The notes below the pieces were generated by a model, which saw only the letters and a program-made list of their open reading frames with translations, did no database searches and was not told the origin of the DNA. Below, piece by piece: positions 35,424-45,266 of a DNA stretch of 64,000 bases. Source of the stretch: Streptomyces sp. NBC_00271. GTDB taxonomy: Bacteria > Actinomycetota > Actinomycetes > Streptomycetales > Streptomycetaceae. The translations under genes and the position numbers were made by a program. The stretch spans positions 1,054,001-1,118,000 of the forward strand of contig NZ_CP108070.1 in the NCBI RefSeq assembly GCF_036178845.1. The letters run 5' to 3'. Each line of letters begins with the position of its first letter. Within the stretch, counting starts at the first letter, position 1.

Positions 35424-36524
35424 TCAGATCTCGCAGCTGATCGCGACGTCCGTCCCCTGCTCGCCGTCGCAGTCGTCCCTACCGGTGTTGCCGTTGAGGA
35501 AATCGGCGTCGGGGCCGCCCCTGAGGATGTCGTCCCCGGCTCCTCCGTCGATCGAGTCGGTCCCGCCCACTCCCGGGACGCTCCGGGTGTTCTGGTCGAT
35601 GTTGTCGCCGAACAGCAGGTCGTTGCCACCGCGCCCGTAGATCACATCGCGCCCGGCGGTCGCCCCGGTGGCGTCGCCCAGGGAACTGTCGCCGACGACG
35701 AGGAACTCCCCCGCGCTTCCTCCCGCGATCCGGTCGTTGCCCGAGCCGACCGCGGTGCCTCCGGAAGCGGAGTGGTCCCCGATCGCGATCGTGCCGCCGT
35801 CCTCGCCGAGGTCGATGACGTCGTCACCGCCGGCCCCACTCGCGTTCCCCGAGACGGCGACGCTGTCGCCCGTCGCGTCGCCCAACTCCCCGGGCCCCTC
35901 CAGGAGTACGTCGTCGCCGGCCCCCGAGGCGCCGAAGAATCCCAAGGCGTCCCCGATGAGGCTGTCGCTGCCGTCACCGCCCTCGAGATGGTCGTTCGCT
36001 CCTCCGGAAGCGATGTCGCCTTTGCTGTCACCGACCATGCTGTCATCTCCGGGCCCGCCGAACAGGCGGTCGGCCGCGGCACCGGCCGCGGCGCCCAGCT
36101 GAGCGGAGTTGTCACCCACCAGAGTGTCGTTCCCGGCACGACCGAACAGCAGGTCCCGGCCCGTGGCAGCGTTCACGGCCCCGGTGGCGCCGAAATTGTC
36201 ACCGATCAGACTGTCGTCGCCGTCTCCGCCGTCGACGGAGTCGGCACCCGGTCCGCCGATGAGACGGTCGTCCCCGCCCAGACCGCAGATCAGGTCGTTG
36301 CCACCAAGGCCGTCGATGACATCGGCGCCCGCGGTACCGATGATCACGTCCGGCCCCGGTGTCCCGCTGGTGCCCGTGGTCGTCGCCGGTCGGCCGAAAC
36401 AGGTGGGCACCCGCGCGGCGGCCTGCGCCTCCCCCGCTCCGACGAGGGCGGTCGCCGCGAGGACGACGGCACTGCAGGACAGGACGCCCAGACGCCCCGG
36501 TCTCTTCCGACGGTTCTCCGGCAC
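35424..36524 (-). CDS. Secreted RTX-like calcium-binding repeat protein
   Basis: 366 residues. A signal peptide (LGVLSCSAVVLAATALVGAGEAQA) is followed by about ten nonapeptide-rich blocks of the GGxGxD kind (DVIDGLGGNDLICGLGGDD, LIGGPGADSVDGGDGDDSL, IYGRGGNDLLFGDN, DSIDGGAGDDILRGGPDAD) and a C-terminal Cys pair (RDDCDGEQGTDVAISCEI). Such repeats form a Ca2+-bound parallel beta roll outside the cell. No enzymatic or toxin domain is attached, so it may be a structural or adhesive protein. GTG start after GGAG. Confidence 0.83.
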   Translation of the reverse strand: MPENRRKRPGRLGVLSCSAVVLAATALVGAGEAQAAARVPTCFGRPATTTGTSGTPGPDVIIGTAGADVIDGLGGNDLICGLGGDDRLIGGPGADSVDGGDGDDSLIGDNFGATGAVNAATGRDLLFGRAGNDTLVGDNSAQLGAAAGAAADRLFGGPGDDSMVGDSKGDIASGGANDHLEGGDGSDSLIGDALGFFGASGAGDDVLLEGPGELGDATGDSVAVSGNASGAGGDDVIDLGEDGGTIAIGDHSASGGTAVGSGNDRIAGGSAGEFLVVGDSSLGDATGATAGRDVIYGRGGNDLLFGDNIDQNTRSVPGVGGTDSIDGGAGDDILRGGPDADFLNGNTGRDDCDGEQGTDVAISCEI

Positions 36525-36646
36525 GGATGCTCCACGGGGGTCGTCGCGATCACCTGACGCGGGATCCCTTCCAGGGCGCGTCGCCGGAGCAGCCCGGCAG
36601 GGGCCGTTTTCATCCTTTCAGTGGCGTGGCGTACCGGGGGTCGCAC

Positions 36647-36679
36647 GGCGTACCGGTCGGACATACTGACCGGTACGCC
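36647..36679. promoter_or_regulatory. Perfect inverted repeat between divergent genes
   Basis: GGCGTACCGGTC (36647-36658) and GACCGGTACGCC (36668-36679) are separated by nine bases. Further GTACCGG/CCGGTAC copies lie about 20 bases either side. It lies in the 242-base divergent region between the RTX-like gene and the permease. Confidence 0.6.
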
Positions 36680-36766
36680 TCCTCGGCCGGTACGACAAGA
36701 AGATGAACGTGATCACAAGTGGTTAATCTTCTCATCACACAATGAACCCGCCCAAAGGAGGCACTC

Positions 36767-38218
36767 GTGACCACCTCGTCGCAGCCACGGGTATCGGGTC
36801 TGGAAATCCGCTCCATCGACTACGTCCCCCTCGACGAGCGGCACGGGAAACTCTGGCACCTGGGGCCTCTGTGGTTCATGTCCAACGCGCAGATCGCCAC
36901 CCTGGCGGTAGGGCTGATCAGCATCACCGAGGGCGGCAACCTCATCTGGTCGCTGATCGCGATCGCCACGGGCACCATCCTCGGCACGTTCTTCATGGCC
37001 TTCCACTCCGCGCAGGGTCCGCAGTTGGGACTGCCGCAGATGATCCAGTCACGGCCGCAGTTCGGCTATGTCGGGGCCCTGCTCGTATGGCTGTTCGCCT
37101 ATGTGCAGTACGCGGGGTTCAACATCTTCAACACGATCCTGGCCGGTGAGGCCCTGCACACCACATTGCACGGCGGCGTCAAGCTGTGGGTCGTCGTGGT
37201 CACACTCATCGGGTTCGTCATCGCGCTGGTGGGCTACGACGTCATCCACCGCGCCGAGCGGGTCCTCACCTACACCTTCCTGGTCGTCTTCGGGATCTTC
37301 ACCGTGGGCATCCTGCTCACCCTGCACTATCCCCCGGGCTCCTTCGACCTCGGCGGCTTCCAATGGACCCCGTTCCTCGCGCAGTTCGGCGTGGTCGCCG
37401 GATACCAGATCAGCTGGGCCATCTACGTCTCGGACTACTCCCGCTACCTCCCGCCGGACGTGACCGTCCGCAAGACCTTCTACTGGACGTACTTCGGGTC
37501 GGCGCTCGGCGGCATCTGGCTGATGTGTCTGGGGGCTCTGCTCGCCGCGTGGGCGGGCAAGGACTTCGAGACCGTCCGCTCGATCAACGCGGCGGGCGAC
37601 AAGGTCTTCAGCGGCTTCGGCGCGATCGTCCTGCTGTTCTCCGCCCTGGGCCTGATCTCGGTGACCGCCCTGAACATGTACGGCGGGTCCCTCACCCTCA
37701 TCAGCGCGATCGACTCGTTCAAGAGAGTGCGGCCGACCGTCGCCGTACGGCTCGTGACGATCGGCCTCACCGCCGCGCTCTCCGTGGTGGGGGCACTGGC
37801 CTCCACCGCCCACTTCCTCGAGAACTTCAACAACTTCCTGCTGCTGGTGCTCTACCTGTTCATTCCGTGGACCGCCGTGAACCTCATGGACTACTACGTG
37901 GTGCGCCGCGGCCACTACGCGGTCGCCGAGATCTTCAACCCGCACGGCATCTACGGCCGCTGGGGCTGGCACGGCATCATCTCCTACCTGGTCGGCTTCG
38001 CCGTCATGGTCCCGTTCTTCTCCGTCGGCACGCTCTACGTCGGACCCGCCGCCCACGCGCTCGGAGGTGCGGACATCGCCCTGTTCATCGGGCTGCCCGT
38101 CTCCGCGGTGCTCTACTGGCTGCTCACCCGGTCGATCGACGTCGATGCCGAGGCCCGCCTGGCCGAGGCGGAGATCGCGACGCTGGAATCGGCGGCCCAC
38201 GAGCACCGAGAGCCATGA
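36767..38218 (+). CDS. NCS1-family purine/cytosine permease
   Basis: 483 residues, about twelve membrane helices. The start WHLGPLWFMSNAQIATLAVGLI, FGYVGALLVWLFAYVQYAGFN and SWAIYVSDYSRYLP are NCS1 signatures (Na+/H+ symport of nucleobases, allantoin, hydantoin or related). GTG start after AAAGGAGG. No catabolic neighbour specifies the substrate. Confidence 0.88.
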   Translation: MTTSSQPRVSGLEIRSIDYVPLDERHGKLWHLGPLWFMSNAQIATLAVGLISITEGGNLIWSLIAIATGTILGTFFMAFHSAQGPQLGLPQMIQSRPQFGYVGALLVWLFAYVQYAGFNIFNTILAGEALHTTLHGGVKLWVVVVTLIGFVIALVGYDVIHRAERVLTYTFLVVFGIFTVGILLTLHYPPGSFDLGGFQWTPFLAQFGVVAGYQISWAIYVSDYSRYLPPDVTVRKTFYWTYFGSALGGIWLMCLGALLAAWAGKDFETVRSINAAGDKVFSGFGAIVLLFSALGLISVTALNMYGGSLTLISAIDSFKRVRPTVAVRLVTIGLTAALSVVGALASTAHFLENFNNFLLLVLYLFIPWTAVNLMDYYVVRRGHYAVAEIFNPHGIYGRWGWHGIISYLVGFAVMVPFFSVGTLYVGPAAHALGGADIALFIGLPVSAVLYWLLTRSIDVDAEARLAEAEIATLESAAHEHREP

Positions 38219-38347
38219 CCTTGCCATAACGACGTCGCCGTCCATCCGACCGGCACGGCCGAGAACCGCGGGGCACGTTGGTGCGTCCTGTCTGTCTTGC
38301 AGAGTGACGGCCGCCGCTCGGGGCGCGAACAACAGCAAAGGGTGATC

Positions 38348-38791
38348 ATGAGGCGGAAATGGGTGCTCGCCGCAGTGGTGGCGTTTCCGATGGCTTTCGT
38401 GGGGTGGATCGCCTGGACGGTCATCACGGCCCTCACAGCCGATCCGATGACCCAGGTGGAAGCCGCCTCGTGCGACGACGCCATGCACTACGCGGACCAG
38501 GACGGGCTGCCCAAGGGGGCTCAAGACGCGAAGTGCACCGTCCGCGCCTGGCTGGACACGGATTACCAGGCGCGATTTACGATCACACGCACGGATCTGG
38601 ACGCGTGGCTCAAGGAGGCCTATCCCGGCACCCGTCTCACGTCGGAGAACTGCTCCGGGACACCGGCGGACGTCTGCGCTCACATCGATCTGCACCCCGA
38701 AGCTGCAGGCGGGGCGATGGCGGTGGACATAGCAGTGCAGTACGGCAAGGACTCGACAGCGGTCGTCGATTTCTCGGCGTACGACGTCTGA
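38348..38791 (+). CDS. Hypothetical membrane-anchored protein
   Basis: 147 residues. One N-terminal membrane helix (KWVLAAVVAFPMAFVGWIAWTVI), then an exported domain with four Cys (SCDDAMHY, AKCTVRAWL, ENCSGTPADVC) suited to two disulfides. No family recognised. AAAGGG lies before the ATG. It is 129 bases after the permease and may be co-transcribed. Confidence 0.65.
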   Translation: MRRKWVLAAVVAFPMAFVGWIAWTVITALTADPMTQVEAASCDDAMHYADQDGLPKGAQDAKCTVRAWLDTDYQARFTITRTDLDAWLKEAYPGTRLTSENCSGTPADVCAHIDLHPEAAGGAMAVDIAVQYGKDSTAVVDFSAYDV

Positions 38792-38868
38792 CGCAACGGG
38801 CGCCGCCTCCCGCACGATCGGTTGCGGCCGCCGCCCCTCCCTCCCGGCTGACCTGTCCGGTCACAGCA

Positions 38869-39426
38869 CTAGACCGCCGCGAGCAACGGCGCGACCAGAC
38901 CCCGCGCCCACTCGCCGGACGCGGGCTCCACGCTGAAGATCGCGCGGTAGTACAGCGGACCGAGCAGTCCGTCGACGGCCCGCTCCACGCTCGGCACCTT
39001 GCCTCCTCGAGCTCGCTCCCGCTCGATGATGGCCCCGAGCTGAGCGTGCCGGTCGGCCGTGCAGGCGCAGCCGCCCTCCGGACCCGCGCCGATCGTCGCC
39101 CGCATCAGGGCGAGGACGTCGGGGTCGGCGAGGTCGGTGGCGACATCGCCCGTCCACCGCTCCAGGTCACCCGCCAGAGAGCCGGTGTCCGGCACCACGA
39201 CATCGCCGCTGAACCGACTCGTGGCGACGTCGGCAAGGAGCTGAGCCACTGAACCCCACCGGCGGTACACCGTGGTCGCGTGCACGCCGGCGCGCGCCGC
39301 GATGGCGGGAATGGTCAGCACCTCGGTCGGCTCTTCGGCGAGCAGCTCCCCGACCGCGCGGTGAACGGCCGCGCGCACCCGCGCGGAGCGGCCGCCGGGA
39401 CGGGGCTGAACTATTGCTTCGGTCAT
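38869..39426 (-). CDS. TetR-family repressor of the adjacent efflux gene
   Basis: 185 residues. Helix-turn-helix VHRAVGELLAEEPTEVLTIPAIAARAGVHATTVYRRWGSVAQLLADVA, then a helical C-terminal domain containing a CACTAD segment. Divergent from an MFS transporter, with two operator copies in the 77 bases between, one next to each start: a typical drug-efflux pair. Confidence 0.86.
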   Translation of the reverse strand: MTEAIVQPRPGGRSARVRAAVHRAVGELLAEEPTEVLTIPAIAARAGVHATTVYRRWGSVAQLLADVATSRFSGDVVVPDTGSLAGDLERWTGDVATDLADPDVLALMRATIGAGPEGGCACTADRHAQLGAIIERERARGGKVPSVERAVDGLLGPLYYRAIFSVEPASGEWARGLVAPLLAAV

Positions 39427-39438
39427 GCGGAAATTATC

Positions 39439-39489
39439 GCACTGATCGCTGCGTTAGGGGAGAACTGCTAACGCAGTGATCACTGCATT
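39439..39489. promoter_or_regulatory. Two TetR operators between repressor and MFS gene
   Basis: GCAGTGATCACTGC (39473-39486) is a perfect 14-bp palindrome; GCACTGATCGCTGC (39439-39452) is a second, imperfect copy 34 bp away. Flanking GCGTTAG/CTAACGC extends the two into a larger inverted repeat. Confidence 0.75.
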
Positions 39490-39503
39490 CCGAGAGAGAG
39501 CGC

Positions 39504-40802
39504 ATGTCTGACGCACCCACGTCCTCCAAGATGATCCCGTCGGCCTCAGCCACAGAGGGCCCACCGTCCGGCCGTGTGCGGCGCGGGCTGAGCCGACCGG
39601 TGGCCTTCGCCTCCATCGCGGCCGTCTTCGTCCTCTTCATGGCCGCGTCGAGCGCGCCGTCGCCGCTGTACGTCATCTACCAGCACGAGTGGAGCTTCTC
39701 GGCGACCACGCTGACCACCGTTTTCGCGGTGTACGTCGTCGGAATGATCGGGGCGCTCCTGGTGCTCGGCGCACTGTCCGATCACATCGGCCGCCGGCCG
39801 GTCCTGGCCTCGGCCATCGCCCTCGAAGTGGTGGCGATGGCACTGTTCATCGTCGCCGACGACGTCTCGATCCTTCTGACGGCCCGCTTCGTCCAGGGTG
39901 TCGCCACCGGCGCGGCCATGACCACACTCGGCGCGACCCTCGTCGATCTCAACCCGCCCCACGCGCCGCACCGCGCCGGCGTCATCACCGGTGCGGCCCC
40001 GACGTTCGGACTGGGCCTCGGTGCACTGGGCTGTGGTGTCCTCGCGGAGTACGGGCCGCACCCGACCCGGCTGGTCTACGTGTTGCTGCTCGCGGCTCTG
40101 GTCCTCGCCGGTCTGCTCGTCGCCCTCATACCCGAGACGGCACAGCGCCGGCCCGGCGTCGTACGGTCGCTTCAGCCTCGCCTCGGCGTCGCTCCGCGAC
40201 TGCGCACGGACCTGATGGCGCTCGTGCCGATCCTGGTGGCGAGCTGGGCACTGGGCGGACTGTATCTCTCTCTCGGTCCGTCAGTGGCCGCCAACCTCTT
40301 CGGCCTGTCCAGCCATGTCATCGGCGGCCTGGTGGTCACCCTGCTCTGCGTGCCCGCCTCGATCACGGCGTTCGCGTTGCGCGGCTGGCCCACCGAGCGC
40401 ACGCTCGCCCTTGCGGCCACCTTGCTGCTGCTCGGCACGGCCGTGGGCCTGGGCGGTGTGGAGGCGAACTCGCTCACGATGGCCGCGTCCGGCACCGCCA
40501 TCGCCGGAATCGGCTTCGGTGGCTCGGCTCTCGCCAGCTTCGGCACACTGGCCCGAATCGCCGAGCCGGCCGAGCGGGGCGAACTGTTCGCGGTCGCGTT
40601 CGTCATCTCCTACCTGGCCTTCAGCGTCCCGGCCGTGGTCGCAGGGATCGCGGCCACGAACGTCGGCCTGCACGAGACCTCGGTCGTCTACAGCGCGGCC
40701 GTCATCGCCTTCAGCGCCCTCGCGCTCGCCGCCCAACGGCTCCGCACGGGACGGGCCAGGAACACCGGCCAGTGCGGCCGACCCGCCACGGCCCACCACT
40801 AG
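39504..40802 (+). CDS. MFS transporter (drug efflux type)
   Basis: 432 residues, twelve membrane helices. Motif A-like GALSDHIGRRPVLASAIALEV follows helix 2; PSPLYVIYQHEWSFSATTLTTVFAVYVVGM is helix 1-2 of the DHA1-like group. Divergent TetR gene and operators show ligand-induced expression. A 14-bp tandem GAGAAACTCCGAYA duplication follows the stop (40802-40829). Confidence 0.87.
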   Translation: MSDAPTSSKMIPSASATEGPPSGRVRRGLSRPVAFASIAAVFVLFMAASSAPSPLYVIYQHEWSFSATTLTTVFAVYVVGMIGALLVLGALSDHIGRRPVLASAIALEVVAMALFIVADDVSILLTARFVQGVATGAAMTTLGATLVDLNPPHAPHRAGVITGAAPTFGLGLGALGCGVLAEYGPHPTRLVYVLLLAALVLAGLLVALIPETAQRRPGVVRSLQPRLGVAPRLRTDLMALVPILVASWALGGLYLSLGPSVAANLFGLSSHVIGGLVVTLLCVPASITAFALRGWPTERTLALAATLLLLGTAVGLGGVEANSLTMAASGTAIAGIGFGGSALASFGTLARIAEPAERGELFAVAFVISYLAFSVPAVVAGIAATNVGLHETSVVYSAAVIAFSALALAAQRLRTGRARNTGQCGRPATAHH

Positions 40803-40873
40803 AGAAACTCCGATAGAGAAACTCCGACACAAACGCCCTCACCACCGATCCATGACGGGTGGGCGGGCACACG

Positions 40874-40912
40874 AAGCCCCCGGCAGGCACAGAGGCTCAC
40901 TGCCGGGGGCTT
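40874..40912. terminator. Hairpin terminator
   Basis: AAGCCCCCGGCAG (40874-40886) pairs perfectly with CTGCCGGGGGCTT (40900-40912) around a 13-base loop, between the convergent MFS gene and the small gene at 40991. Confidence 0.8.
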
Positions 40913-40990
40913 TGAACTCCAGAGGAACGACACGACCGCACCCAGGACCGTCGTCATCGCCGATGCCCGCGACGGCATCGGCGCGGAAGG

Positions 40991-41182
40991 TCAGCGGTCG
41001 GCGATGTCCTCGCGCAGGCCGTCGGAGAATTCCCACCACGACAGGGGAAGCCAGTCGCCGTTGACGAAGGCGTCGACCGTAGCGCCTCGGCCGCGGACCG
41101 TCACGGTCGTTCCCGGCGGGTAGGTGGTGCCGGACAATCCCGGCACGGGGACAAGCAGCGTTCCCAGTCGCTGTGCTGACAT
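40991..41182 (-). CDS. Small conserved-looking hypothetical protein
   Basis: 63 residues: LGTLLVPVPGLSGTTYPPGTTVTVRGRG then VDAFVNGDWLPLSWWEFSDGL, a likely small beta-barrel (SH3-like) with a Trp-rich face. AAGGAGG lies seven bases before the ATG, a strong sign that it is real. No family name recognised. Divergent from formaldehyde dehydrogenase. Confidence 0.6.
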   Translation of the reverse strand: MSAQRLGTLLVPVPGLSGTTYPPGTTVTVRGRGATVDAFVNGDWLPLSWWEFSDGLREDIADR

Positions 41183-41358
41183 CTTTCGGCCTCCTTCGCC
41201 GCTGCATTTCTCTGCACGGCACCGGGCAGTTATTCACATCGACGTTACCGGCTTGTCCGATCGCGCAGGACGGAGAATCATGAGAGATGGGTCACGCGGA
41301 GAATACGGGCGGGGGCGTGGACATCACATACATGCGTCACCGAGCGGAGGTGGCAGCC

Positions 41359-42492
41359 GTGAAGGCCGTCGTTTACAAAGGGCCGTTCAGCGTTGCGGTC
41401 GAAGAGGTTGAAAAGCCCAGCATCCAGCATCCGAACGATGTGATCGTACGGGTCACTTCCACCGCGATATGCGGATCCGATCTGCATATGTACGAGGGCC
41501 GTACCGCCGCTGAGCCCGGCATCGTCTTCGGCCACGAGAACATGGGAATCATCGAAGAACTGGGCCAGGGCATCACCTCGCTCAAGGAGGGCGACCGTGT
41601 GGTCATGCCCTTCAACGTAGCCTGCGGGTTCTGCATGAACTGCGTCGAGGGATTCACCGGTTACTGTCTGACCGTCAATCCCGGCTTCGCGGGCGGCGCG
41701 TACGGATACGTCGCCATGGGCCCCTGGAAGGGCGGCCAGGCCGAATACCTGCGCGTACCCTTCGCCGACTTCAACTGTCTGAAGCTGCCGCCGGGAAACG
41801 AGCACGAGAGCGATTTCATATTGCTCGCCGACATTTTCCCCACCGGATACCACGGTTGTGAGCTCGCCCAGGTCCGCCCGGGCGAGAGCGTCGCGGTGTA
41901 CGGCGGAGGTCCGGTCGGACTCATGGCCGCATACTCGGCTCTGATGCGCGGCGCGAAGCAGGTCTTCGTCGTGGACCGGGTCCCCGAACGGCTGCAGAAG
42001 GCCGAGGAGATAGGCGCGGTTCCGATCAACTTCTCCGAGGGCAACCCGATCGAGCAGATCAAGGACCAGACGGACGGCATCGGCACGGACAAGGGCATTG
42101 ACGCCGTCGGCTATCAGGCGACAGGGCACGGCACGGACCGCGAAGAACCGGCGACCGTCCTGAACTCGCTCGTCGGCACGGTTCGAGCCACCGGAGCGCT
42201 CGGAGTGCCCGGCCTCTATGTGCCCTCCGACCCCGGCGGCCCGGACGAGCAGGCCAAGCAGGGCATGCTCCTCGTCTCGATCGGCAAGCTCTTCGAGAAG
42301 GGCCTGCGGATGGGGACGGGACAGTGCAACGTGAAGCGCTACAACCGGTACCTGCGCGACATGATCATCGAGGGCAGGGCGAAGCCCAGTTTCGTCGTCT
42401 CCCACGAACTGCCCCTGGATCAGGCACCGTCGGGCTACGACAAGTTCGACAAGCGGATCGAGGGCTACACGAAGGTGATACTGCACCCGTAG
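41359..42492 (+). CDS. fdhA: Glutathione-independent formaldehyde dehydrogenase
   Basis: 377 residues, zinc-dependent medium-chain dehydrogenase. Catalytic zinc: Cys in AICGSDLHMYEGR and His in VFGHENMG; structural-zinc loop NVACGFCMNCVEGFTGYC; cofactor loop VAVYGGGPVGLMAAYSA. The long GGAYGYVAMGPWKGGQAEYLRVPFADFN segment is typical of the Pseudomonas-type enzyme with tightly bound NAD. GTG 41359 is chosen (GGAGG eight bases upstream, homology starts there), although the frame extends to 41287. Confidence 0.87.
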   Translation: MKAVVYKGPFSVAVEEVEKPSIQHPNDVIVRVTSTAICGSDLHMYEGRTAAEPGIVFGHENMGIIEELGQGITSLKEGDRVVMPFNVACGFCMNCVEGFTGYCLTVNPGFAGGAYGYVAMGPWKGGQAEYLRVPFADFNCLKLPPGNEHESDFILLADIFPTGYHGCELAQVRPGESVAVYGGGPVGLMAAYSALMRGAKQVFVVDRVPERLQKAEEIGAVPINFSEGNPIEQIKDQTDGIGTDKGIDAVGYQATGHGTDREEPATVLNSLVGTVRATGALGVPGLYVPSDPGGPDEQAKQGMLLVSIGKLFEKGLRMGTGQCNVKRYNRYLRDMIIEGRAKPSFVVSHELPLDQAPSGYDKFDKRIEGYTKVILHP

Positions 42493-42693
42493 CCCTGCGG
42501 ACCGCACCCTCCGGCCACTGCCGCTCGCCGGCTGTCGCGACGTGATGCCCTACCAGACGCGCTGGGAGTTCCGGCGGACAGGGAACGTCGGCGGACGGTG
42601 TCCGTGGGCCTGGCGCCGCCACTCCCCCTGCGTGAGGTCGCTGTCGGCGACGGGAGTCAAGGCGGTGAACCCTCCCCCTCGCGCAGCGGACGA

Positions 42694-42733
42694 CGGCGGG
42701 CCCCGGCGGAACAGAATCCGCCGGGGCCCGCCG
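42694..42733. terminator. Bidirectional hairpin terminator
   Basis: A perfect 17-bp stem (42694-42710 with 42717-42733) and a six-base loop lie between the convergent fdhA and argG genes; argG stops 28 bases away. Confidence 0.88.
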
Positions 42734-42761
42734 CCCGGGTACGTACGACCGGTGACCGGCG

Positions 42762-44245
<1,484 letters not shown>

Positions 44246-44303
44246 GGCCGCCCCGCGAAAGGCCCGGCGCCCCGCGGGTCGAGAAGTGACCGAGACCACA
44301 AAG

Positions 44304-44372
44304 GAAACGATGCCGTTTCGATAGCACCGGAGCTACGCTGATGACACCGAAGTGAACGAAACCGTTTCGTTC
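44304..44372. promoter_or_regulatory. Two palindromes built on GAAAC/GTTTC
   Basis: GAAACG-ATGC-CGTTTC (44304-44319) and GAACGAAAC-C-GTTTCGTTC (44354-44372, perfect 9+1+9) flank a promoter-like TACGCT at about 44333-44338, 70-138 bases before the LuxR-type gene. They are likely operators for that gene, possibly bound by its own product. Confidence 0.6.
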
Positions 44373-44441
44373 GCAGGGAGTGCGGTGGCGGACACCGACC
44401 CACGTCGGCGCTCGCCCCCATCCTCACGAAGGGCGCCCGTC

Positions 44442-45140
44442 ATGACCTCCGTACTCGTCGTGCACAGCCAGTCCCTGCACCGGCTCGGTCTGCACATGCT
44501 TCTGGCGGCCGAGCCCGACCTGACCGTCGTCGGCGAGGCGACGAGTGGCGCCGAGGCGGTCCGCATGAGCGCCGCGCTCGGTCCCGACGTCGTCGTGATG
44601 GGCACTCACGCAGCCGATCCGAACGGCGTCGAGGCCATCCGCCGCATCACCCGGCCCCTCACCCCACTTCCGGCACCCGAGCCCGTCACAGCCGGCGGAC
44701 ACCCCCCGCGCGTACTGGTCCTGACCCCGAGCAGCCACGAGGGGTACGCCTACGCGGCACTGCGCGCCGGAGCCGGCGGGTTCCTCCCCCAGGACGCCAC
44801 CCCCGACGAACTGACCGCGGCCGTCCGTATCGTGGCCGCCGGAGACGCCGTCACCACGCCCAGCGTCACCCGTGCGCTCATCGACGCCGTCCGCCAGGAG
44901 CACCCGGCCCGCACCACCGAGCGGGAAACAGGGCTCGACATGCTCACCGAGCGGGAACGCGACGTCCTCACCGCCGTCGCCTCCGGCTGGTCCAACGCCG
45001 AGATCGCCACGCGGCTGTCCATCGCGCCGACCACCGTCAAGTCACACGTCAGCCACATCCTCGCCAAGATCGGCGCCCGCGCCCGCGTGCAGGCGGTGGC
45101 CTTCGCCTACGAGTCGGGCCTGGTGCGACCGGCCGCCTGA
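44442..45140 (+). CDS. LuxR-type regulator with an atypical receiver domain
   Basis: 232 residues: NarL-like layout with receiver (1-120) and LuxR helix-turn-helix (LTERERDVLTAVASGWSNAEIATRLSIAPTTVKSHVSHILAKIGARARVQAVAFA). The receiver lacks every phosphotransfer residue: the acidic pair is HS (8-9), the phospho-Asp is Gly54 in PDVVVMGTHAAD, and the conserved Lys is Gln in GFLPQDATPDEL. It must work without phosphorylation. No kinase gene is adjacent. The ATG with GAAGGG upstream is preferred to GTG 44352, which lies in a palindrome. Confidence 0.83.
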   Translation: MTSVLVVHSQSLHRLGLHMLLAAEPDLTVVGEATSGAEAVRMSAALGPDVVVMGTHAADPNGVEAIRRITRPLTPLPAPEPVTAGGHPPRVLVLTPSSHEGYAYAALRAGAGGFLPQDATPDELTAAVRIVAAGDAVTTPSVTRALIDAVRQEHPARTTERETGLDMLTERERDVLTAVASGWSNAEIATRLSIAPTTVKSHVSHILAKIGARARVQAVAFAYESGLVRPAA

Positions 45141-45266
45141 CGCCGACCCGCACCGCAAGGCCGCAGACTCCGCGAGCAGGTCCGCGTCGCGGTGCCACTC
45201 CGCGTAGGCCACGCCTCCCCTTCGCGCCGCGCCCCGAACGAGGCCGCCGCGACCCCGGAACGCCTG

